Below, piece after piece: positions 9,276 to 20,513 of a stretch of 64,000 bases of DNA (the stretch's first letter is position 1; the number at the start of each line of letters is the position of its first letter). The notes under the pieces are model-generated. The model was given only the letters and a program-made list of their open reading frames with translations. It had not been told where the DNA came from and made no database searches. Position numbers and translations under genes: made by a program. This DNA is from Prochlorococcus sp. AG-459-B06 (GTDB lineage Bacteria; Cyanobacteriota; Cyanobacteriia; PCC-6307; Cyanobiaceae), in NCBI GenBank assembly GCA_003209475.1, contig QCQY01000006.1:1-64000 (forward strand), in the 5' to 3' direction.

Positions 9276-10282
9276 CTTTTTTCAAAATTTATATAGTTTT
9301 TATCCCAAACAATTTTTAAAAACTCTTGCAAGTTAGTTTGACCTTTATTTTTTTCGTAAATTGAAGTTGCTAATTTTGTCAGATTTTTAGAACTACATTG
9401 CTTTGCAGATATTTCTTTTAAAAATCTATTTAAGATTGTGCATCTCGCTTCAAGACACATACTATTTAAGAGATTCCTATCGATACCTTTTACATCTTTA
9501 CAATATTGGTATGCTAGTTCACCAAGATCATTACGTTCATTATTGTATTTGCTCATTTTTTGGGAAAAATTATTTATCCTTTCAGAACAACCAGGATAGA
9601 TAACCTCTAAGGTAGGAATAATTTTTTTTCTCACTAAATTTCTTTTTAATTTAAGGTCTGAATTTGTAGGATCTTCCCAGACTGGGATTTTCATATCATT
9701 ACAAAACTTTTTTGTATCTTCTCTACTGAAAATTAATATTGGCCTTATTAAAAAAATTTGATTTTCTAGTACTCTTTTGCTCTCAATATTACTCAGACCG
9801 GCAAAATTGCTCCCTCTAGATAAATTGAGGATAAATGTTTCTGCGTTATCACTACTAGTGTGACCAGTTAACAAATAAATATTATGTTTTTGCTGGTTTT
9901 TATTTAATAAAGTTTTGGCTCTTTCACATAATTTTTTATATCTCCATTCTCGTGCTTTTTCTTCTGAAGAAATATTTTCTTTATTTGCTTGATCAAAAGA
10001 GAATAAAATTTTTTTATCTTCGCAATAACTTTTTAATTCAAGAGCATATAATGATGATTTTTCGTGCCACTGATGATCGCCATGCCAAACACTAATAGAC
10101 CAATTATGTAGTTTTTTTAGGTCATTAATTAGAGTTAATAAGGCCATTGAGTCTTGTCCCCCGGAAACACTTATTAAAATATTCGATCCTTTGGGAATTA
10201 ATATTTTTTTGGTAAGAATCTCTTTATGAAGCTGATGATGCCATGATGACCAATTTTTCTGAGTTAATTTTTTATCAGTCAT
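9272..10282 (-). CDS. tilS: tRNA(Ile)-lysidine synthase
   Basis: Modifies the wobble cytidine of the CAU-anticodon tRNA-Ile to lysidine so that it reads AUA. The PP-loop motif SGGQDSM is at residues 40-46 of this 336-aa N-type ATP pyrophosphatase. The downstream motif HTSSDNAETFILNLSRGS matches the family tRNA/ATP signature. It is shorter than E. coli TilS and lacks the long C-terminal domains, as in other cyanobacteria. It converges on rnj with a four-base overlap and is divergent from the ycf23-like gene, 85 nt away. Confidence 0.95.
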   Translation of the reverse strand: MTDKKLTQKNWSSWHHQLHKEILTKKILIPKGSNILISVSGGQDSMALLTLINDLKKLHNWSISVWHGDHQWHEKSSLYALELKSYCEDKKILFSFDQANKENISSEEKAREWRYKKLCERAKTLLNKNQQKHNIYLLTGHTSSDNAETFILNLSRGSNFAGLSNIESKRVLENQIFLIRPILIFSREDTKKFCNDMKIPVWEDPTNSDLKLKRNLVRKKIIPTLEVIYPGCSERINNFSQKMSKYNNERNDLGELAYQYCKDVKGIDRNLLNSMCLEARCTILNRFLKEISAKQCSSKNLTKLATSIYEKNKGQTNLQEFLKIVWDKNYINFEKS

Positions 10283-10367
10283 TTTGTGTTGCTCAGATAA
10301 TATTTTTTAAAAAATGCACTGTTTTACTAAAACAATGTCACAATCGGGTAATAAATTCATTAAGTAA

Positions 10368-11144
10368 ATGAGTCTGATTAATCTTTTGCCACAAAAAATC
10401 AAAGATGAGTTAAGAAGTAAATCTTTACTCAAAGTTATTTCAGGATTGAATAATTTCGATTTTCAATCTGTGAAAATAATTGTTGAGGCTGCTTCATTAG
10501 GAGGCGCAGATCTTGTCGATATTGCTTGTAAACCTGAACTAGTTGATTTAGCACTTAAGAAGTCAACACTACCAGTTTGTGTTAGTTCAGTAGTGCCTCA
10601 ATCTTTTCAAGATTCTGTAAAAGCAGGAGCATCATTAATTGAAATAGGAAATTACGATACTTTTTATGAAAAAGGGATTAAATTTTCAGATAAAAAAGTT
10701 TTAAATATTACAAAAGAGACGAGGGATTTATTGCCTAATATTCCTTTATCAGTAACTGTTCCTCATACTATGCCTATTGATAAACAAGTGGATCTTGCTT
10801 TAAAGCTAGTGGAAGAAGGTGTTGACATTATTCAAACAGAAGGTGGCACCAGTTCTACGCCTTACTCTTCGGGAATTCAAGGCTTTTTTGAAAAATCAGT
10901 ACCAACTCTTGCAGCTACCTATGCGATTCATCAAGAATTTAAGAAACAATCTCTGGATATACCAATCATGAGTGCCTCTGGATTAAGCCAAGTAACTTGT
11001 CCACTAGCAATATCCTCTGGAGCCTCAGCAGTTGGTGTTGGATCTGTAGTTAATAAATTAGATGACTTAATATCGATGATTGCGGTTGTTAGGGGCTTAA
11101 AAGAATCTTTGAAAAATTCAATAACTGGAGCAAAAATTTCTTAG
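10368..11144 (+). CDS. ycf23: Ycf23 / DUF561 family TIM-barrel protein
   Basis: The 258-aa sequence has the hallmarks of the Ycf23/DUF561 family shared by cyanobacteria and algal plastids: KVISGLNNFD near the N-terminus, GADLVDIAC, and a glycine-rich end (SASGLSQVT, ASAVGVGSVVNKL) typical of a phosphate-binding TIM barrel. No biochemical activity can be read from the sequence. It is 29 nt upstream of uvrB on the same strand, so co-transcription is possible, but there is no obvious functional link to repair. Confidence 0.8.
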   Translation: MSLINLLPQKIKDELRSKSLLKVISGLNNFDFQSVKIIVEAASLGGADLVDIACKPELVDLALKKSTLPVCVSSVVPQSFQDSVKAGASLIEIGNYDTFYEKGIKFSDKKVLNITKETRDLLPNIPLSVTVPHTMPIDKQVDLALKLVEEGVDIIQTEGGTSSTPYSSGIQGFFEKSVPTLAATYAIHQEFKKQSLDIPIMSASGLSQVTCPLAISSGASAVGVGSVVNKLDDLISMIAVVRGLKESLKNSITGAKIS

Positions 11145-11173
11145 TATAGCAATACACTTTTGCTACTAGGTTG

Positions 11174-13213
11174 ATGAACAAATATAAGCTTCAAGCTCCT
11201 TACGAACCAAATGGAGATCAACCAGAAGCTATTAAAAAATTAGTTAAAGGCGTCAATACTGGTAAAGAGTTTCAGACTCTTTTAGGAGCTACTGGAACTG
11301 GTAAAACATTTACTATTGCGAATGTAATTCAACAAACAGGAAGACCAGCACTTGTATTAGCCCATAACAAAACGTTAGCTGCACAACTATGTAATGAATT
11401 AAGGGAATTTTTTCCAAAAAATGCTGTTGAGTACTTCATTTCTTACTACGATTATTATCAACCTGAAGCTTATGTACCCGTAAGTGATACTTACATAGCC
11501 AAGACTGCTTCAATTAATGAAGAAATAGATATGCTCAGGCATTCTGCAACACGCTCATTATTTGAAAGAAAAGACGTAATTGTTGTAGCCTCAATAAGCT
11601 GTATTTATGGTCTTGGTATACCTAGTGAGTATTTAAAAGCTGCGGTTAAATTTGAAGTGGGAAAATCAATAAATCTACGTTCTTTTTTGAGGTCTCTAGT
11701 AGAAAATCAATACACCAGAAATGATATTGAAATTACTAGAGGTAGATTCAGAATTAAAGGTGATGTTTTAGAAATCGGTCCAGCTTATGAAGATAGATTA
11801 ATAAGAATCGAATTATTCGGTGATGAAGTCGAAGCTATTAGATATGTTGACCCTACTACTGGAGAAATACTTGAAAGTTTGGAACAAGTTAGCATTTACC
11901 CAGCGAAGCATTTTGTGACTCCAAAAGAAAGACTTGAGAGTGCAATAAGTGCAATTAGAAGTGAATTAAAAACTCAACTCGATAAATTTACATATGAAGG
12001 AAAATTATTAGAAGCTCAACGTTTAGAACAACGCACAAAATATGATTTAGAAATGCTTAAAGAGGTTGGGTACTGTAATGGAGTTGAGAATTATGCTCGT
12101 CATTTATCAGGCAGGGAGGAAGGGTCACCGCCAGAATGCTTAATAGATTACTTTCCCAAAGATTGGTTGTTGGTAGTTGATGAGAGTCATGTAACCTGTC
12201 CTCAACTTCATGCGATGTACAACGGTGATCAATCTAGAAAAAAAGTTTTAATAGATCATGGTTTTAGATTGCCAAGTGCTGCAGATAATAGACCTTTAAA
12301 ATGTGAAGAGTTTTGGGAAAAATCAAAACAGACATTATTTATAAGTGCAACTCCCGGTCAATGGGAATTAGATCAATGCGATGGTGAATTTATTGAGCAA
12401 GTTATAAGACCAACTGGTGTATTAGACCCTGTAATTGATGTAAGACCTAGTGAGGGCCAAATAGAAGATCTGTTATCTGAAATAAGAACTAGAGCTGAAA
12501 AGAATCAAAGAGTGCTAGTGACAACACTTACTAAGAGAATGGCTGAAGATCTAACTGATTTTTTATCTGAAAATAAAGTAAGAGTTAGATATTTGCATTC
12601 TGAAATCCATTCAATTGAAAGAATTGAAATTATTCAAGATCTTAGATTGGGCGAATATGATGTTTTAGTAGGAGTTAATTTATTAAGAGAGGGACTAGAT
12701 CTTCCTGAAGTATCCTTAGTCGCCATTTTAGATGCTGATAAAGAAGGTTTTCTTAGGGCAGAAAGGTCATTGATTCAAACAATAGGAAGAGCTGCAAGAC
12801 ATGTTGAAGGTGTTGCCTTGCTTTATGCAGATAACTTTACAGATTCAATGAAAAGAGCAATATCTGAAACTGAAAGAAGGAGAACTATCCAAAAAAAATA
12901 TAACCAAGTAAATGGTATTACTCCAAAACCTGCAGGCAAAAAAATAGAAAATTCAATATTATCTTTTCTAGAACTTTCCAGAAAACTAGATGCTGGCGGT
13001 TTATCTAAAGATTTAATAAATATAGTTAATAACAAAACTGACGCAATTCTCAATTCCAGTGATAATCAATGTTTGCTCGAAGAATTGCCTGACTTAATAG
13101 AAAAGTTAGAAATTAAAATGAAAGATGCTGCAAAAGAGTTAAATTTCGAAGAAGCAGCAAATTTGAGGGATAGAATCAAAAAATTAAGACAAAAATTGGC
13201 AAGAAATAATTAA
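11174..13213 (+). CDS. uvrB: UvrABC excinuclease subunit B
   Basis: Damage-verification helicase of nucleotide excision repair that receives lesions from UvrA and recruits UvrC. Walker A GATGTGKT lies at about residues 38-45. The beta-hairpin region reads [12 protein letters not shown], the DEAD-like box is VVDESH, helicase motif V/VI residues occur in [12 protein letters not shown] and QTIGRAARH, and a C-terminal UVR domain ([18 protein letters not shown]) would contact UvrC. The length of about 679 aa is normal. I use the ATG at 11174 and not the TTG three bases earlier. The stop is only 7 nt from the lysC 3' end on the opposite strand. Confidence 0.98.
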   Translation: MNKYKLQAPYEPNGDQPEAIKKLVKGVNTGKEFQTLLGATGTGKTFTIANVIQQTGRPALVLAHNKTLAAQLCNELREFFPKNAVEYFISYYDYYQPEAYVPVSDTYIAKTASINEEIDMLRHSATRSLFERKDVIVVASISCIYGLGIPSEYLKAAVKFEVGKSINLRSFLRSLVENQYTRNDIEITRGRFRIKGDVLEIGPAYEDRLIRIELFGDEVEAIRYVDPTTGEILESLEQVSIYPAKHFVTPKERLESAISAIRSELKTQLDKFTYEGKLLEAQRLEQRTKYDLEMLKEVGYCNGVENYARHLSGREEGSPPECLIDYFPKDWLLVVDESHVTCPQLHAMYNGDQSRKKVLIDHGFRLPSAADNRPLKCEEFWEKSKQTLFISATPGQWELDQCDGEFIEQVIRPTGVLDPVIDVRPSEGQIEDLLSEIRTRAEKNQRVLVTTLTKRMAEDLTDFLSENKVRVRYLHSEIHSIERIEIIQDLRLGEYDVLVGVNLLREGLDLPEVSLVAILDADKEGFLRAERSLIQTIGRAARHVEGVALLYADNFTDSMKRAISETERRRTIQKKYNQVNGITPKPAGKKIENSILSFLELSRKLDAGGLSKDLINIVNNKTDAILNSSDNQCLLEELPDLIEKLEIKMKDAAKELNFEEAANLRDRIKKLRQKLARNN

Positions 13214-13220
13214 AAAGAAC

Positions 13221-14981
13221 TTATTTTTCTAATTCGAAATGATTATGAATCGCATTAACTGCTTTGTCACAATCTTTTTCTAAGACAATACATGAAGTCC
13301 TAATTTCACTAGTGGCAATCATTTCAATATTGATATTTTGGTCAGCCAATGCTCTAAATATTTTTCCAGCCGTTCCAACCTTAAATGCCATTCCCGCCCC
13401 TACAGAGCTTACTTTGGCTATAGCAGGGCCATCTTCAATATATGATCCAGGTAATTTTTTTGTTAAGGCCTCAAAAACTAAGTTAGCTTTTTCTCTATCT
13501 TGTTTATTCATTGTAAGACTAATATCCTTAGTTTTTAAAGAGGAAATTCTTTCAGACTGAACGATAGTATCGAAAAGTAAATTATTTTCAGCTAATGCTA
13601 AACATATCGATGCTGCTACACCTGGACGATCAGGCAGTTTTCGAAAACTTACTTGAACTTGGTTTTTATCTAATGCAATTCCTCTTACTTCAGGTTGATC
13701 TTGTTTTTCGATGATTGGATTAACAAATATTTGGGTATCGGATAACTTAAATTTCTCAGCAACAAATCTAATAGCTTTTGGTATATTATTAATTTCAATT
13801 ACGCAGCTGACTTTAATTTCACTAGTAGCTATTAATCTGACATTTATATTCGCTTGAGATAAAGTATCAAATAAATCAGCTGAAACACTAGGTCTACCCA
13901 TAATGCCTGCTCCTTGAATACTTAATTTAGTCATGTTTGTTTTTAGATTATATTCTCCTCCTAATTGACTAGTTATAAGTTCACATTTTTCTGCAGTCTT
14001 TTTAACTTCAAATTCACTAACAGTAAATGTAATATCGTTATTATTTCCATCATTTGTCGCTTGTATGATTAAATCTACATTTATACTTGCTTCTGAAAGT
14101 TTTTCAAATATTTGTGCAGCAATCCCAGGCCTATCAGGAATATTTGAGAGACTGAATACTGCTTGGTTTTCTAATACTTCAAGACTATTGACTGTTTTTG
14201 TTAATTCTAAGCTTCCTCTTTTTAGCGGGAGAGGTTGGATTTGACTTTCTAGGAGAGTTCCACTTGAGTCACTTTGGCTTGATTTGACACACAATTTAAT
14301 TCCATAATTGCGAGCAATTTCTACTGCTCTTGGATGTAGAACTGAAGCACCGACGCTTGCAAGTTCAAGCATTTCCTCACAGCTAATTTCATCTAAGAGT
14401 TTTGCATTAGGAACAATTCTTGGATCAGTAGTAAGAACCCCTGGAACGTCTGTATAAATTTCGCAAGTTTCAGCGCCTAAAGCTGTTGATAAAGCTACTG
14501 CGGAAGTATCTGAACCACCTCTACCCAAAGTTGTAATTTCCATTGAACCTGTATGGCTTAATGTTGTTCCTTGAAATCCAGCCACTACAACTACAAAACC
14601 CTGATTTATATAATTTTGGATTCTTTCTGTTTTAATATCTAGAATTCTCGCTTTTCCATGAATTGATTCAGTAATAATTCCAACTTGGCTACCGGTCATT
14701 GAAATTGCAGGTATTCCGTATTCGTTTAATGACATTGAGAGAAGAGCTATGGTTACTTGCTCTCCAGTTGAGAGAAGCATATCTAATTCTCTTCGATTAG
14801 GATTTTTACTAATTGATTCCGCTAAACAATTTAAATCATCTGTAGTTTGCCCCATTGCAGAGACAACTACCACAATTTCATTTCCTGCTTCTTTACTTTG
14901 ACAAATGCTACTTGCAATATTTTTAATTTTTTTAATATCACCGACAGAAGTACCGCCAAATTTTTTTACTAGTAAAGCCAT
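13221..14981 (-). CDS. lysC: Aspartate kinase with tandem ACT domains
   Basis: Phosphorylates aspartate, the entry step to lysine, threonine and methionine. The kinase core starts with KFGGTSVG at residues 7-14 and contains TLGRGGSDTSA and the SVGASVLHPRA region. The rest of the 586 aa, from about residue 270, holds four ACT-type regulatory repeats in two pairs. Two near-copies of the VRLIATSEIKVSCV/IEMIATSEIRTSCI segment show an internal duplication. This long four-ACT form is the usual cyanobacterial one; most bacterial enzymes have about 400-450 aa and two ACT domains. It is presumably feedback-inhibited. asd and dapA of the same pathway lie 8 kb upstream in the window. Confidence 0.96.
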   Translation of the reverse strand: MALLVKKFGGTSVGDIKKIKNIASSICQSKEAGNEIVVVVSAMGQTTDDLNCLAESISKNPNRRELDMLLSTGEQVTIALLSMSLNEYGIPAISMTGSQVGIITESIHGKARILDIKTERIQNYINQGFVVVVAGFQGTTLSHTGSMEITTLGRGGSDTSAVALSTALGAETCEIYTDVPGVLTTDPRIVPNAKLLDEISCEEMLELASVGASVLHPRAVEIARNYGIKLCVKSSQSDSSGTLLESQIQPLPLKRGSLELTKTVNSLEVLENQAVFSLSNIPDRPGIAAQIFEKLSEASINVDLIIQATNDGNNNDITFTVSEFEVKKTAEKCELITSQLGGEYNLKTNMTKLSIQGAGIMGRPSVSADLFDTLSQANINVRLIATSEIKVSCVIEINNIPKAIRFVAEKFKLSDTQIFVNPIIEKQDQPEVRGIALDKNQVQVSFRKLPDRPGVAASICLALAENNLLFDTIVQSERISSLKTKDISLTMNKQDREKANLVFEALTKKLPGSYIEDGPAIAKVSSVGAGMAFKVGTAGKIFRALADQNINIEMIATSEIRTSCIVLEKDCDKAVNAIHNHFELEK

Positions 14982-15020
14982 ATTTAAATCATAATGTAAA
15001 TTCTTAAACTTATAATTTGG

Positions 15021-16022
15021 TTAACTTAAATTAATTAATCTCTCTGTAAAAACACTTATAGGATTATTACCTTGTTTTAGTAATGATTCAATATCTAATA
15101 AGTTACTCATTAAATTAATTAAATATTCTTGAGATACATTTTTGACTTTTTTTCGAATAAAAAAAATTCTTTTTGGATTAGAAATGCCTGCAAGATTACA
15201 AATCTTTTCTGCGTTATCATTTCCTGAAATAACTGCTAATTTTATAATGGTATGAATTCTAATTTGACTAATTAAACCTGCATTTAGTCTCAAAGCAGGT
15301 TCTCCTTTCTGTAAGGAATAATTTATTTCAATGAGGCTTTCATTAATATTTTTTTGTAAGAGAAGATCAATGATTTTGAAAATGTTGGATTGATGATCAC
15401 TAAATATTTTTTTTACATCGATACTTTTAAGAAAAAGTTTTGAATTCGTATCACTTGATAATGAAGAAAGGTATGTTTTTGCTTTGGCTAATTCATTTAT
15501 TAGTTTAAAGCTATCATTCCCAACTGAATCAATAATTAATTCAGCTGCATTTTTATCAAATTTGATATTCATTTCATTTGCTTTATCTTCTAAAAATCTT
15601 TTTTGTCCTTCATAGTCCCAGATTTCTGGTAGAGAAAATGATTTTTCTTTGGCTAAATTATTTTTAATAAGTTTTTGCAAAAATTTAGTAGTCTTTAATC
15701 TTGAGTCTGGTTTTCTTGTATTTTGTAAAATGAGATAAGTATTTTGAGGTATATTGTCATGAATTTTTTCAAATTTAGTTCTTAGATCCTCATTTTTTGC
15801 AGTAAAAATTGGATTATTTTTTAATGTAACTATTCTGTATCCATCTCCAAAAGGAGGTGTAAGAACCTCATCAAAAGCTTTATTGACTTGCGCTACATCA
15901 TCTCCATTTAAATTAGTTACGTTTATTTCTTTCCATTCTTTGGATACTTCCTTATCAATTAATTTTTGAATATATGTATTTTGAGCATTTAGATCATTAC
16001 CCCATAATATTTGTATAGGCAT
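15021..16022 (-). CDS. holA: DNA polymerase III subunit delta
   Basis: The 333-aa protein matches the delta clamp-loader subunit, which is the wrench that opens the beta clamp. Features are the N-terminal strand IQILWGND, the segment LTPPFGDGYRIVTLKN, the motif YLILQNTRKPDSRLK and a C-terminal helical domain. As expected for delta it lacks a functional Walker A. The family is poorly conserved in sequence, so the call rests on overall pattern. It is transcribed toward lysC with a gap of about 39 nt. Its partner dnaX is at the left end of the window. Confidence 0.85.
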   Translation of the reverse strand: MPIQILWGNDLNAQNTYIQKLIDKEVSKEWKEINVTNLNGDDVAQVNKAFDEVLTPPFGDGYRIVTLKNNPIFTAKNEDLRTKFEKIHDNIPQNTYLILQNTRKPDSRLKTTKFLQKLIKNNLAKEKSFSLPEIWDYEGQKRFLEDKANEMNIKFDKNAAELIIDSVGNDSFKLINELAKAKTYLSSLSSDTNSKLFLKSIDVKKIFSDHQSNIFKIIDLLLQKNINESLIEINYSLQKGEPALRLNAGLISQIRIHTIIKLAVISGNDNAEKICNLAGISNPKRIFFIRKKVKNVSQEYLINLMSNLLDIESLLKQGNNPISVFTERLINLS

Positions 16023-16080
16023 AATCGCTCAATAAAAAACATATCTTAACTATGATTATTTCTAACACAGATTAAATTTA

Positions 16081-16704
16081 ATGGTAATAGATCATCCAAT
16101 TTTTTTGGAAAGCATCAGATTCATAAGATCTCATTTACGAGCTAATGATCTAAATTATTTGGAAAAAAAAGTTTTAGAGAGATTAGTGCATACTTCGGGA
16201 GATTTTTCAGTTCAAAATCTTGTAAATTTTAGTGAAGGTGCTTGCCAAAAGGGGCTTCAGGCACTTAAAAATGGTGCTCCGATTTTAACTGATACCGATA
16301 TGGCTGCAGCAGCAATAAAATCCATGGCAGAAAATACCAATAGGAATAAAGTATTCACGGCTAGAATGTGGTTTGGAAAAAATAATCATTCAAAATTAAC
16401 TAAAACTGCATATGGCTTAAGTGAAGGTTGGAAGGAGTTATCCGCTATAAATTCTGGAAACAAATCACCAATTGTAGTTATTGGAAGTTCTCCTACAGCT
16501 TTAACTTATTTAATTGATATCTTAGAGAATGCAAAAGATTTACCTAGTTTAATTATCGGCATGCCCGTTGGATTTATTGGAGTAGAGAAAAGCAAAAATA
16601 AACTGATTTCTACTGATCTTCCTAGAATTGTTTTGAATTCAACTAGAGGAGGTGCTGCCATGGCAGCTGCTGCGGTCAACGCCTTGTTGAGGGAAACTAT
16701 TTAA
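16081..16704 (+). CDS. cobH: Precorrin-8X methylmutase
   Basis: Moves the C-11 methyl to C-12 to give hydrogenobyrinic (or cobyrinic-type) acid in corrin biosynthesis. The 207-aa sequence shows ESIRFIRSHL, the catalytic-histidine region VLERLVHTSGDF, GAPILTDTDM near the middle, and the glycine-rich end MPVGFIGVEKSKN and STRGGAAMAAAAVNAL. It stands alone between the convergent or divergent genes holA and mutS, without other cobalamin genes nearby. No cobalamin riboswitch is visible in the 58-nt upstream gap. It is also named cbiC. Confidence 0.93.
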   Translation: MVIDHPIFLESIRFIRSHLRANDLNYLEKKVLERLVHTSGDFSVQNLVNFSEGACQKGLQALKNGAPILTDTDMAAAAIKSMAENTNRNKVFTARMWFGKNNHSKLTKTAYGLSEGWKELSAINSGNKSPIVVIGSSPTALTYLIDILENAKDLPSLIIGMPVGFIGVEKSKNKLISTDLPRIVLNSTRGGAAMAAAAVNALLRETI

Positions 16705-16734
16705 AATTATTTGTCTTATAAAAATGTCAAAAAT

Positions 16735-19470
16735 CTACTTAATATCGTAATTTAATTTATTATTTTCTTCTAAAGAATTTAAAACTGTTTTTGCTTTTTC
16801 TATAACTTCTTTTGGAACTCCTGCTAATTTAGCTGCTTCTATACCGTAGCTTTTGTTTGAGCCCCCTTTTATAATCTTGTGACTAAAAATTAGCTGATCA
16901 TTATTTTGTTCTACTAAAACTTGAAAATTTTGTATGTTATTATTTGAATTTTTTAAATAATTCAGCTCATGATAGTGTGTAGCAAAAATAGTATTACATT
17001 GAATTTTTTTTGCAAGATATTCACTTACTGACCAAGCTATTGAAAGTCCATCAAAAGTAGATGTCCCTCTGCCTATCTCATCAAGTAAAACTAATGAGCT
17101 AGAAGTTGCTTGATTTAGAATTGATGCAGTTTCAGACATTTCTACCATGAATGTTGATTGTCCAGAAGATTGATCATCAACTGCTCCAATTCTTGTAAAA
17201 ATCCTATCTGCAATCTTGATTTCAGCGTTATTTGCAGGAACAAAGCTACCAATTTGTGCGAGAATTTGTATTAAACCAAGTTGTCTTATAAAGCAACTTT
17301 TTCCGCTTGCATTGGGACCAGTTAGTATAATTAATTTTTGATTATCTTCAAAAGAGATATCGTTTGCAATAAACTTTTTATCATTTAATAATTGCTCTAC
17401 AATTGGATTTCTTCCTGCGATAATTTTTGTACTATTTTTTTTCATTGAATCATTTATTGCTATTAATGAAGGTTTTATAAAATTGTTTTCTATTGAAGTA
17501 ATTGATAGACCAAGCAATGCATCAAGAGATGCTATGGATTTCGCGATTGATCTTATTTGTTTTGTTTTTTCAGCAACTATCTTTCTTAATTCGCAGAAAA
17601 TTTCATACTCTCTTGATGAAGCTCTACTTTTTATTTGGAAAATTTTATTTTCTTTATTTTTAATTTCTGCAGTGATATACCTTTCTTCATTAGTAAGTGT
17701 CTGCCTTTTGATCCAATGTTGTGGAGCTAAATTAACTTTTGACTTATTTATAGAAATGTAGTAACCAAAATTTTTATGAAATTGAATTTTTAAGTTTGAA
17801 ATTTTGCTAATTTTCCTTTCTTTTAATTCCTCTTTATTTAGCCACTCAGAGTAATCATCCATTAAATTGCGTAAACCATCTAATATGTTGTCAACACCAT
17901 CGTGGATCATGCCTCCTTCACTTATATTTAGAGGAGGATTTTCTATTAGTTTAAAACTTATATTATCTGCTAATTCTAAGAGTTCTTCATCAATATTTTT
18001 TAATTGTTCAATCCAATCTGGGAGATCATATTTAAATAATTCAATTATGGATTTTAGTCTAGGCAATTTTTTTAAACCTTCAGCTATTGCAATTAAGTCT
18101 CTAGGATTTGCATGACCTGCACAAGCTCTACCTGCAAGTCTTTCTAAATCCCCCATTGCTCTAAGTAAATTTTGGGTATCTATACGTAATTGTTTAGATT
18201 CAATAAAGTTTGTAATTATATTTTGCCTTTTATAAATTTTATTAACGTTTAATAATGGTGAATCTATCCATCTTCTTAAACACCTTGCACCCATGCAAGT
18301 ATAAGTTCTATCAATACTCCATAGTAGCGAACCTACATAATTGTTTTCTCGTTGTGTATTTTTGATTTCTAAGTTTTTTTGAGTTTGATAATCAAGTATT
18401 AATTTGTTGTGACCAAATTGAATTTGTGGAAAATCTAATGAGATTTTTACAGAAGAATCTTTATCTAAATTTGAAGGATTAATTTTCTCTAAATAATTTA
18501 ATAAACCTCCAAGTGATCTAGTCGCATTGTCTAAATTTTTAAGTCCTATTCCTTCTAGGTTTGCAATTTGGAAATATTTTTTTATCAGATAATTTGCTTC
18601 ATTAATGCCAAAATTGGTCTCTTTAGAAACAGTATATGTAATTTGACTATTTTCTTTCTTTAATAAATTTCTTACTTCATTGCTTCCTACAATGATTTCT
18701 GAAGAATCTAATTTAATAATTTCATCAAATAGTTTTGACAGAGATTGACCCTCTAAAGTTATTAATTCTCCTGTGCTTACATCAGCTTTTGCTATACCCC
18801 ATTTATAAGTTTCATCTGAGTTTTCTTCTGATAAGTAAATAGCAGTAATCCAATTATTTTTCTTTGCTATCAGCATCCCCTCTTCAATTACAGTTCCAGG
18901 AGTAATTATTCTTGTTATTCCTCTTTTTATTGGAGTCCCATAATTTCCAGAACTTTTTTCTAATTGGTCGCATATGACCACAGAATAATTTTTTTTAATT
19001 AAATCAGCACAGTACCTCTCCATTGCATGATAAGGAACCCCTGCCATAGGGATCTTACCAATCTCTTTGCCAGCATCTTTACTAGTAAGCGTTATTTCTA
19101 AAAGGTTTGATATTAATACAGCGTCCTCAAAAAAACATTCAAAAAAATCTCCTAATCTATAAAGTAATAACCTATCTTTATTTTCCTCTTTTAGAGTTAC
19201 ATAATGCTTCATTACAGGAGTTAATTTCAGTTTTGAAACTGTTTTATAGCTATAAGATTCTTCATTGATGCATATATTTTTGTTATTTAAATTAGTTTTG
19301 AATTTATTTATTAAATTAGTTGAATTTTTTCTTTGTCTAGGTCTTTTTTGCGATTCTTTTTTTAAATCTTCCCAAGATAAATCTTCTGAAATTTTTGTTA
19401 TTTCTTTTTGCTCATTATTTTCATTACCAATCGCAAATAAATTCTTTTGAATTATCGTATCTTCTTGCAT
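16735..19470 (-). CDS. mutS: DNA mismatch repair protein MutS
   Basis: Recognises mismatches and signals repair through its ATPase. The N-terminal mismatch-reading motif is GDFFECF, which keeps the Phe-x-Glu pair. Walker A GPNASGKS is at about residues 718-725. Walker B ([15 protein letters not shown]) and the FATHYHEL motif follow. The protein is 911 aa, with a lysine-, asparagine- and glutamate-rich N-terminal extension of about 85 residues before the canonical start ([12 protein letters not shown]). The extension looks disordered. The 3' end faces cobH, and psbZ diverges from its 5' side. Confidence 0.97.
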   Translation of the reverse strand: MQEDTIIQKNLFAIGNENNEQKEITKISEDLSWEDLKKESQKRPRQRKNSTNLINKFKTNLNNKNICINEESYSYKTVSKLKLTPVMKHYVTLKEENKDRLLLYRLGDFFECFFEDAVLISNLLEITLTSKDAGKEIGKIPMAGVPYHAMERYCADLIKKNYSVVICDQLEKSSGNYGTPIKRGITRIITPGTVIEEGMLIAKKNNWITAIYLSEENSDETYKWGIAKADVSTGELITLEGQSLSKLFDEIIKLDSSEIIVGSNEVRNLLKKENSQITYTVSKETNFGINEANYLIKKYFQIANLEGIGLKNLDNATRSLGGLLNYLEKINPSNLDKDSSVKISLDFPQIQFGHNKLILDYQTQKNLEIKNTQRENNYVGSLLWSIDRTYTCMGARCLRRWIDSPLLNVNKIYKRQNIITNFIESKQLRIDTQNLLRAMGDLERLAGRACAGHANPRDLIAIAEGLKKLPRLKSIIELFKYDLPDWIEQLKNIDEELLELADNISFKLIENPPLNISEGGMIHDGVDNILDGLRNLMDDYSEWLNKEELKERKISKISNLKIQFHKNFGYYISINKSKVNLAPQHWIKRQTLTNEERYITAEIKNKENKIFQIKSRASSREYEIFCELRKIVAEKTKQIRSIAKSIASLDALLGLSITSIENNFIKPSLIAINDSMKKNSTKIIAGRNPIVEQLLNDKKFIANDISFEDNQKLIILTGPNASGKSCFIRQLGLIQILAQIGSFVPANNAEIKIADRIFTRIGAVDDQSSGQSTFMVEMSETASILNQATSSSLVLLDEIGRGTSTFDGLSIAWSVSEYLAKKIQCNTIFATHYHELNYLKNSNNNIQNFQVLVEQNNDQLIFSHKIIKGGSNKSYGIEAAKLAGVPKEVIEKAKTVLNSLEENNKLNYDIK

Positions 19471-19582
19471 ATTTTTTTAATTCCTAAATAGATATTAGGT
19501 AGAAAATCTTTTTTTGCATTTAAAGTGGCTAAAATATGTAAATTTTCTCTAAAAATTATCATTTTCATGAGATTATAGTATT

Positions 19583-19588
19583 TATAAT
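19583..19588 (+). promoter_or_regulatory. Consensus -10 element upstream of psbZ
   Basis: A perfect TATAAT lies 23 nt before the psbZ start, in the divergent gap with mutS. A transcript starting about 7 nt downstream would have a leader of about 17 nt. No clear -35 box is visible, which is common for cyanobacterial promoters. Confidence 0.5.
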
Positions 19589-19611
19589 ATTTTGAAACCT
19601 AAGACTGAATT

Positions 19612-19809
19612 ATGCAGGCTGTTAACTTTTTCTTCGTAAATGCTCTATTATTTGCTTCTTTAATTGCGGTAGTTGGAGTACCCGTTTTATATGTAACTCA
19701 ACCTTCTACTGAGGAAGGACAGCGAGAAAGTAGGAGAAAAATTTATTCTATTGCCGCTGTTTGGGTTGTTTTGGTTTTTGTTACGGGGATAGTTTCTTCA
19801 TTAGTTTGA
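19612..19809 (+). CDS. psbZ: Photosystem II reaction-centre protein Z
   Basis: Small thylakoid protein (Ycf9) at the edge of photosystem II that stabilises antenna and core contacts. The 65 aa form two membrane helices, about residues 5-29 and 44-63, separated by a short charged loop (STEEGQRESRRK). The family pattern VVGVPVLYVTQPS in the first helix and loop and a tryptophan in the second helix (IAAVWVVLVFVTGI) match PsbZ. It is preceded by a consensus -10 element and followed by ribH after 49 nt. Confidence 0.88.
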   Translation: MQAVNFFFVNALLFASLIAVVGVPVLYVTQPSTEEGQRESRRKIYSIAAVWVVLVFVTGIVSSLV

Positions 19810-19858
19810 ACTTAATACCTTTTCGTGAGAGTCTATTAATATACCGTAGTAAAATTTA

Positions 19859-20335
19859 ATGGCTATTTTTGAGGGTTCTTTTACTAATGCTTCTACTTTA
19901 AAAGTTGGGATTGTAATAGCAAGATTTAATGATTTAATCACAAATAAAATTCTATCTGGTTGTCTTGATTGTTTAAAAAGACATGGAATAGATACTTCTG
20001 AATTAAGCAATCAAGTAGATATAGTTTGGGTTCCTGGTTCATTCGAATTGCCAATCGCAGCTAAAACTCTCATGAAAAAAAAGAGTTATGACGTTGTAAT
20101 TGCTCTTGGGGCTGTGATCCGTGGTGAAACTTCCCACTATGATGTAGTTATATCTGAGGCGAGCAAAGGTATTTCGCAAGTTTCAAATGAAAATAATGTT
20201 CCAATTATTTTTGGAGTTTTAACTACTGATACTATGCAGCAGGCTCTAGAAAGAGCAGGGATTAAAAATAATCTTGGTTGGAATTATGCTTTACAAGCAA
20301 TTGAGATGGGATCCTTAATTAAAAATTTAAATTAA
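19859..20335 (+). CDS. ribH: 6,7-dimethyl-8-ribityllumazine synthase
   Basis: Penultimate riboflavin step, condensing the pyrimidinedione with dihydroxybutanone phosphate. Visible motifs are [31 protein letters not shown] (catalytic His and phosphate contacts) and [17 protein letters not shown]. The length of 158 aa is normal for the icosahedral or pentameric enzyme. The 49-nt gap after psbZ has no FMN-riboswitch consensus. tRNA-Gly follows downstream on the same strand. Confidence 0.97.
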   Translation: MAIFEGSFTNASTLKVGIVIARFNDLITNKILSGCLDCLKRHGIDTSELSNQVDIVWVPGSFELPIAAKTLMKKKSYDVVIALGAVIRGETSHYDVVISEASKGISQVSNENNVPIIFGVLTTDTMQQALERAGIKNNLGWNYALQAIEMGSLIKNLN

Positions 20336-20396
20336 TTGAAAAAATTTAATTATTTCTATCATTGATCCCTTCTTTGAGATAAAATAAAAAAGTTAT

Positions 20397-20468
20397 GCGG
20401 ATGTAGCTCAGTGGTAGAGCATCTCCTTGCCAAGGAGAATGTCGAGAGTTCGAATCTCTTCATCCGCT
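20397..20468 (+). tRNA. tRNA-Gly(GCC)
   Basis: A complete cloverleaf of 72 nt. The seven-base acceptor GCGGATG pairs with CATCCGC and the discriminator is T. The D arm is GCTC...GAGC, the anticodon arm is CTCCTTGCCAAGGAG with anticodon GCC, and the T arm carries the TTCGAAT loop. The CCA end is not encoded. It reads glycine GGC and GGU codons. Confidence 0.97.
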
Positions 20469-20513
20469 TTTAATGTTTGTATCTTTTAATATGGACCTAA
20501 TGAAATATTTGTA

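Noticed and set aside
13221..14981. lysC as a fusion with homoserine dehydrogenase because of its length.
   Set aside because: The extra length is made of ACT-like repeats; no dehydrogenase nucleotide-binding motif is present.
16023..16080. Possible cobalamin riboswitch before cobH.
   Set aside because: The gap is 58 nt and contains no B12-box sequence; it is too short for the aptamer.
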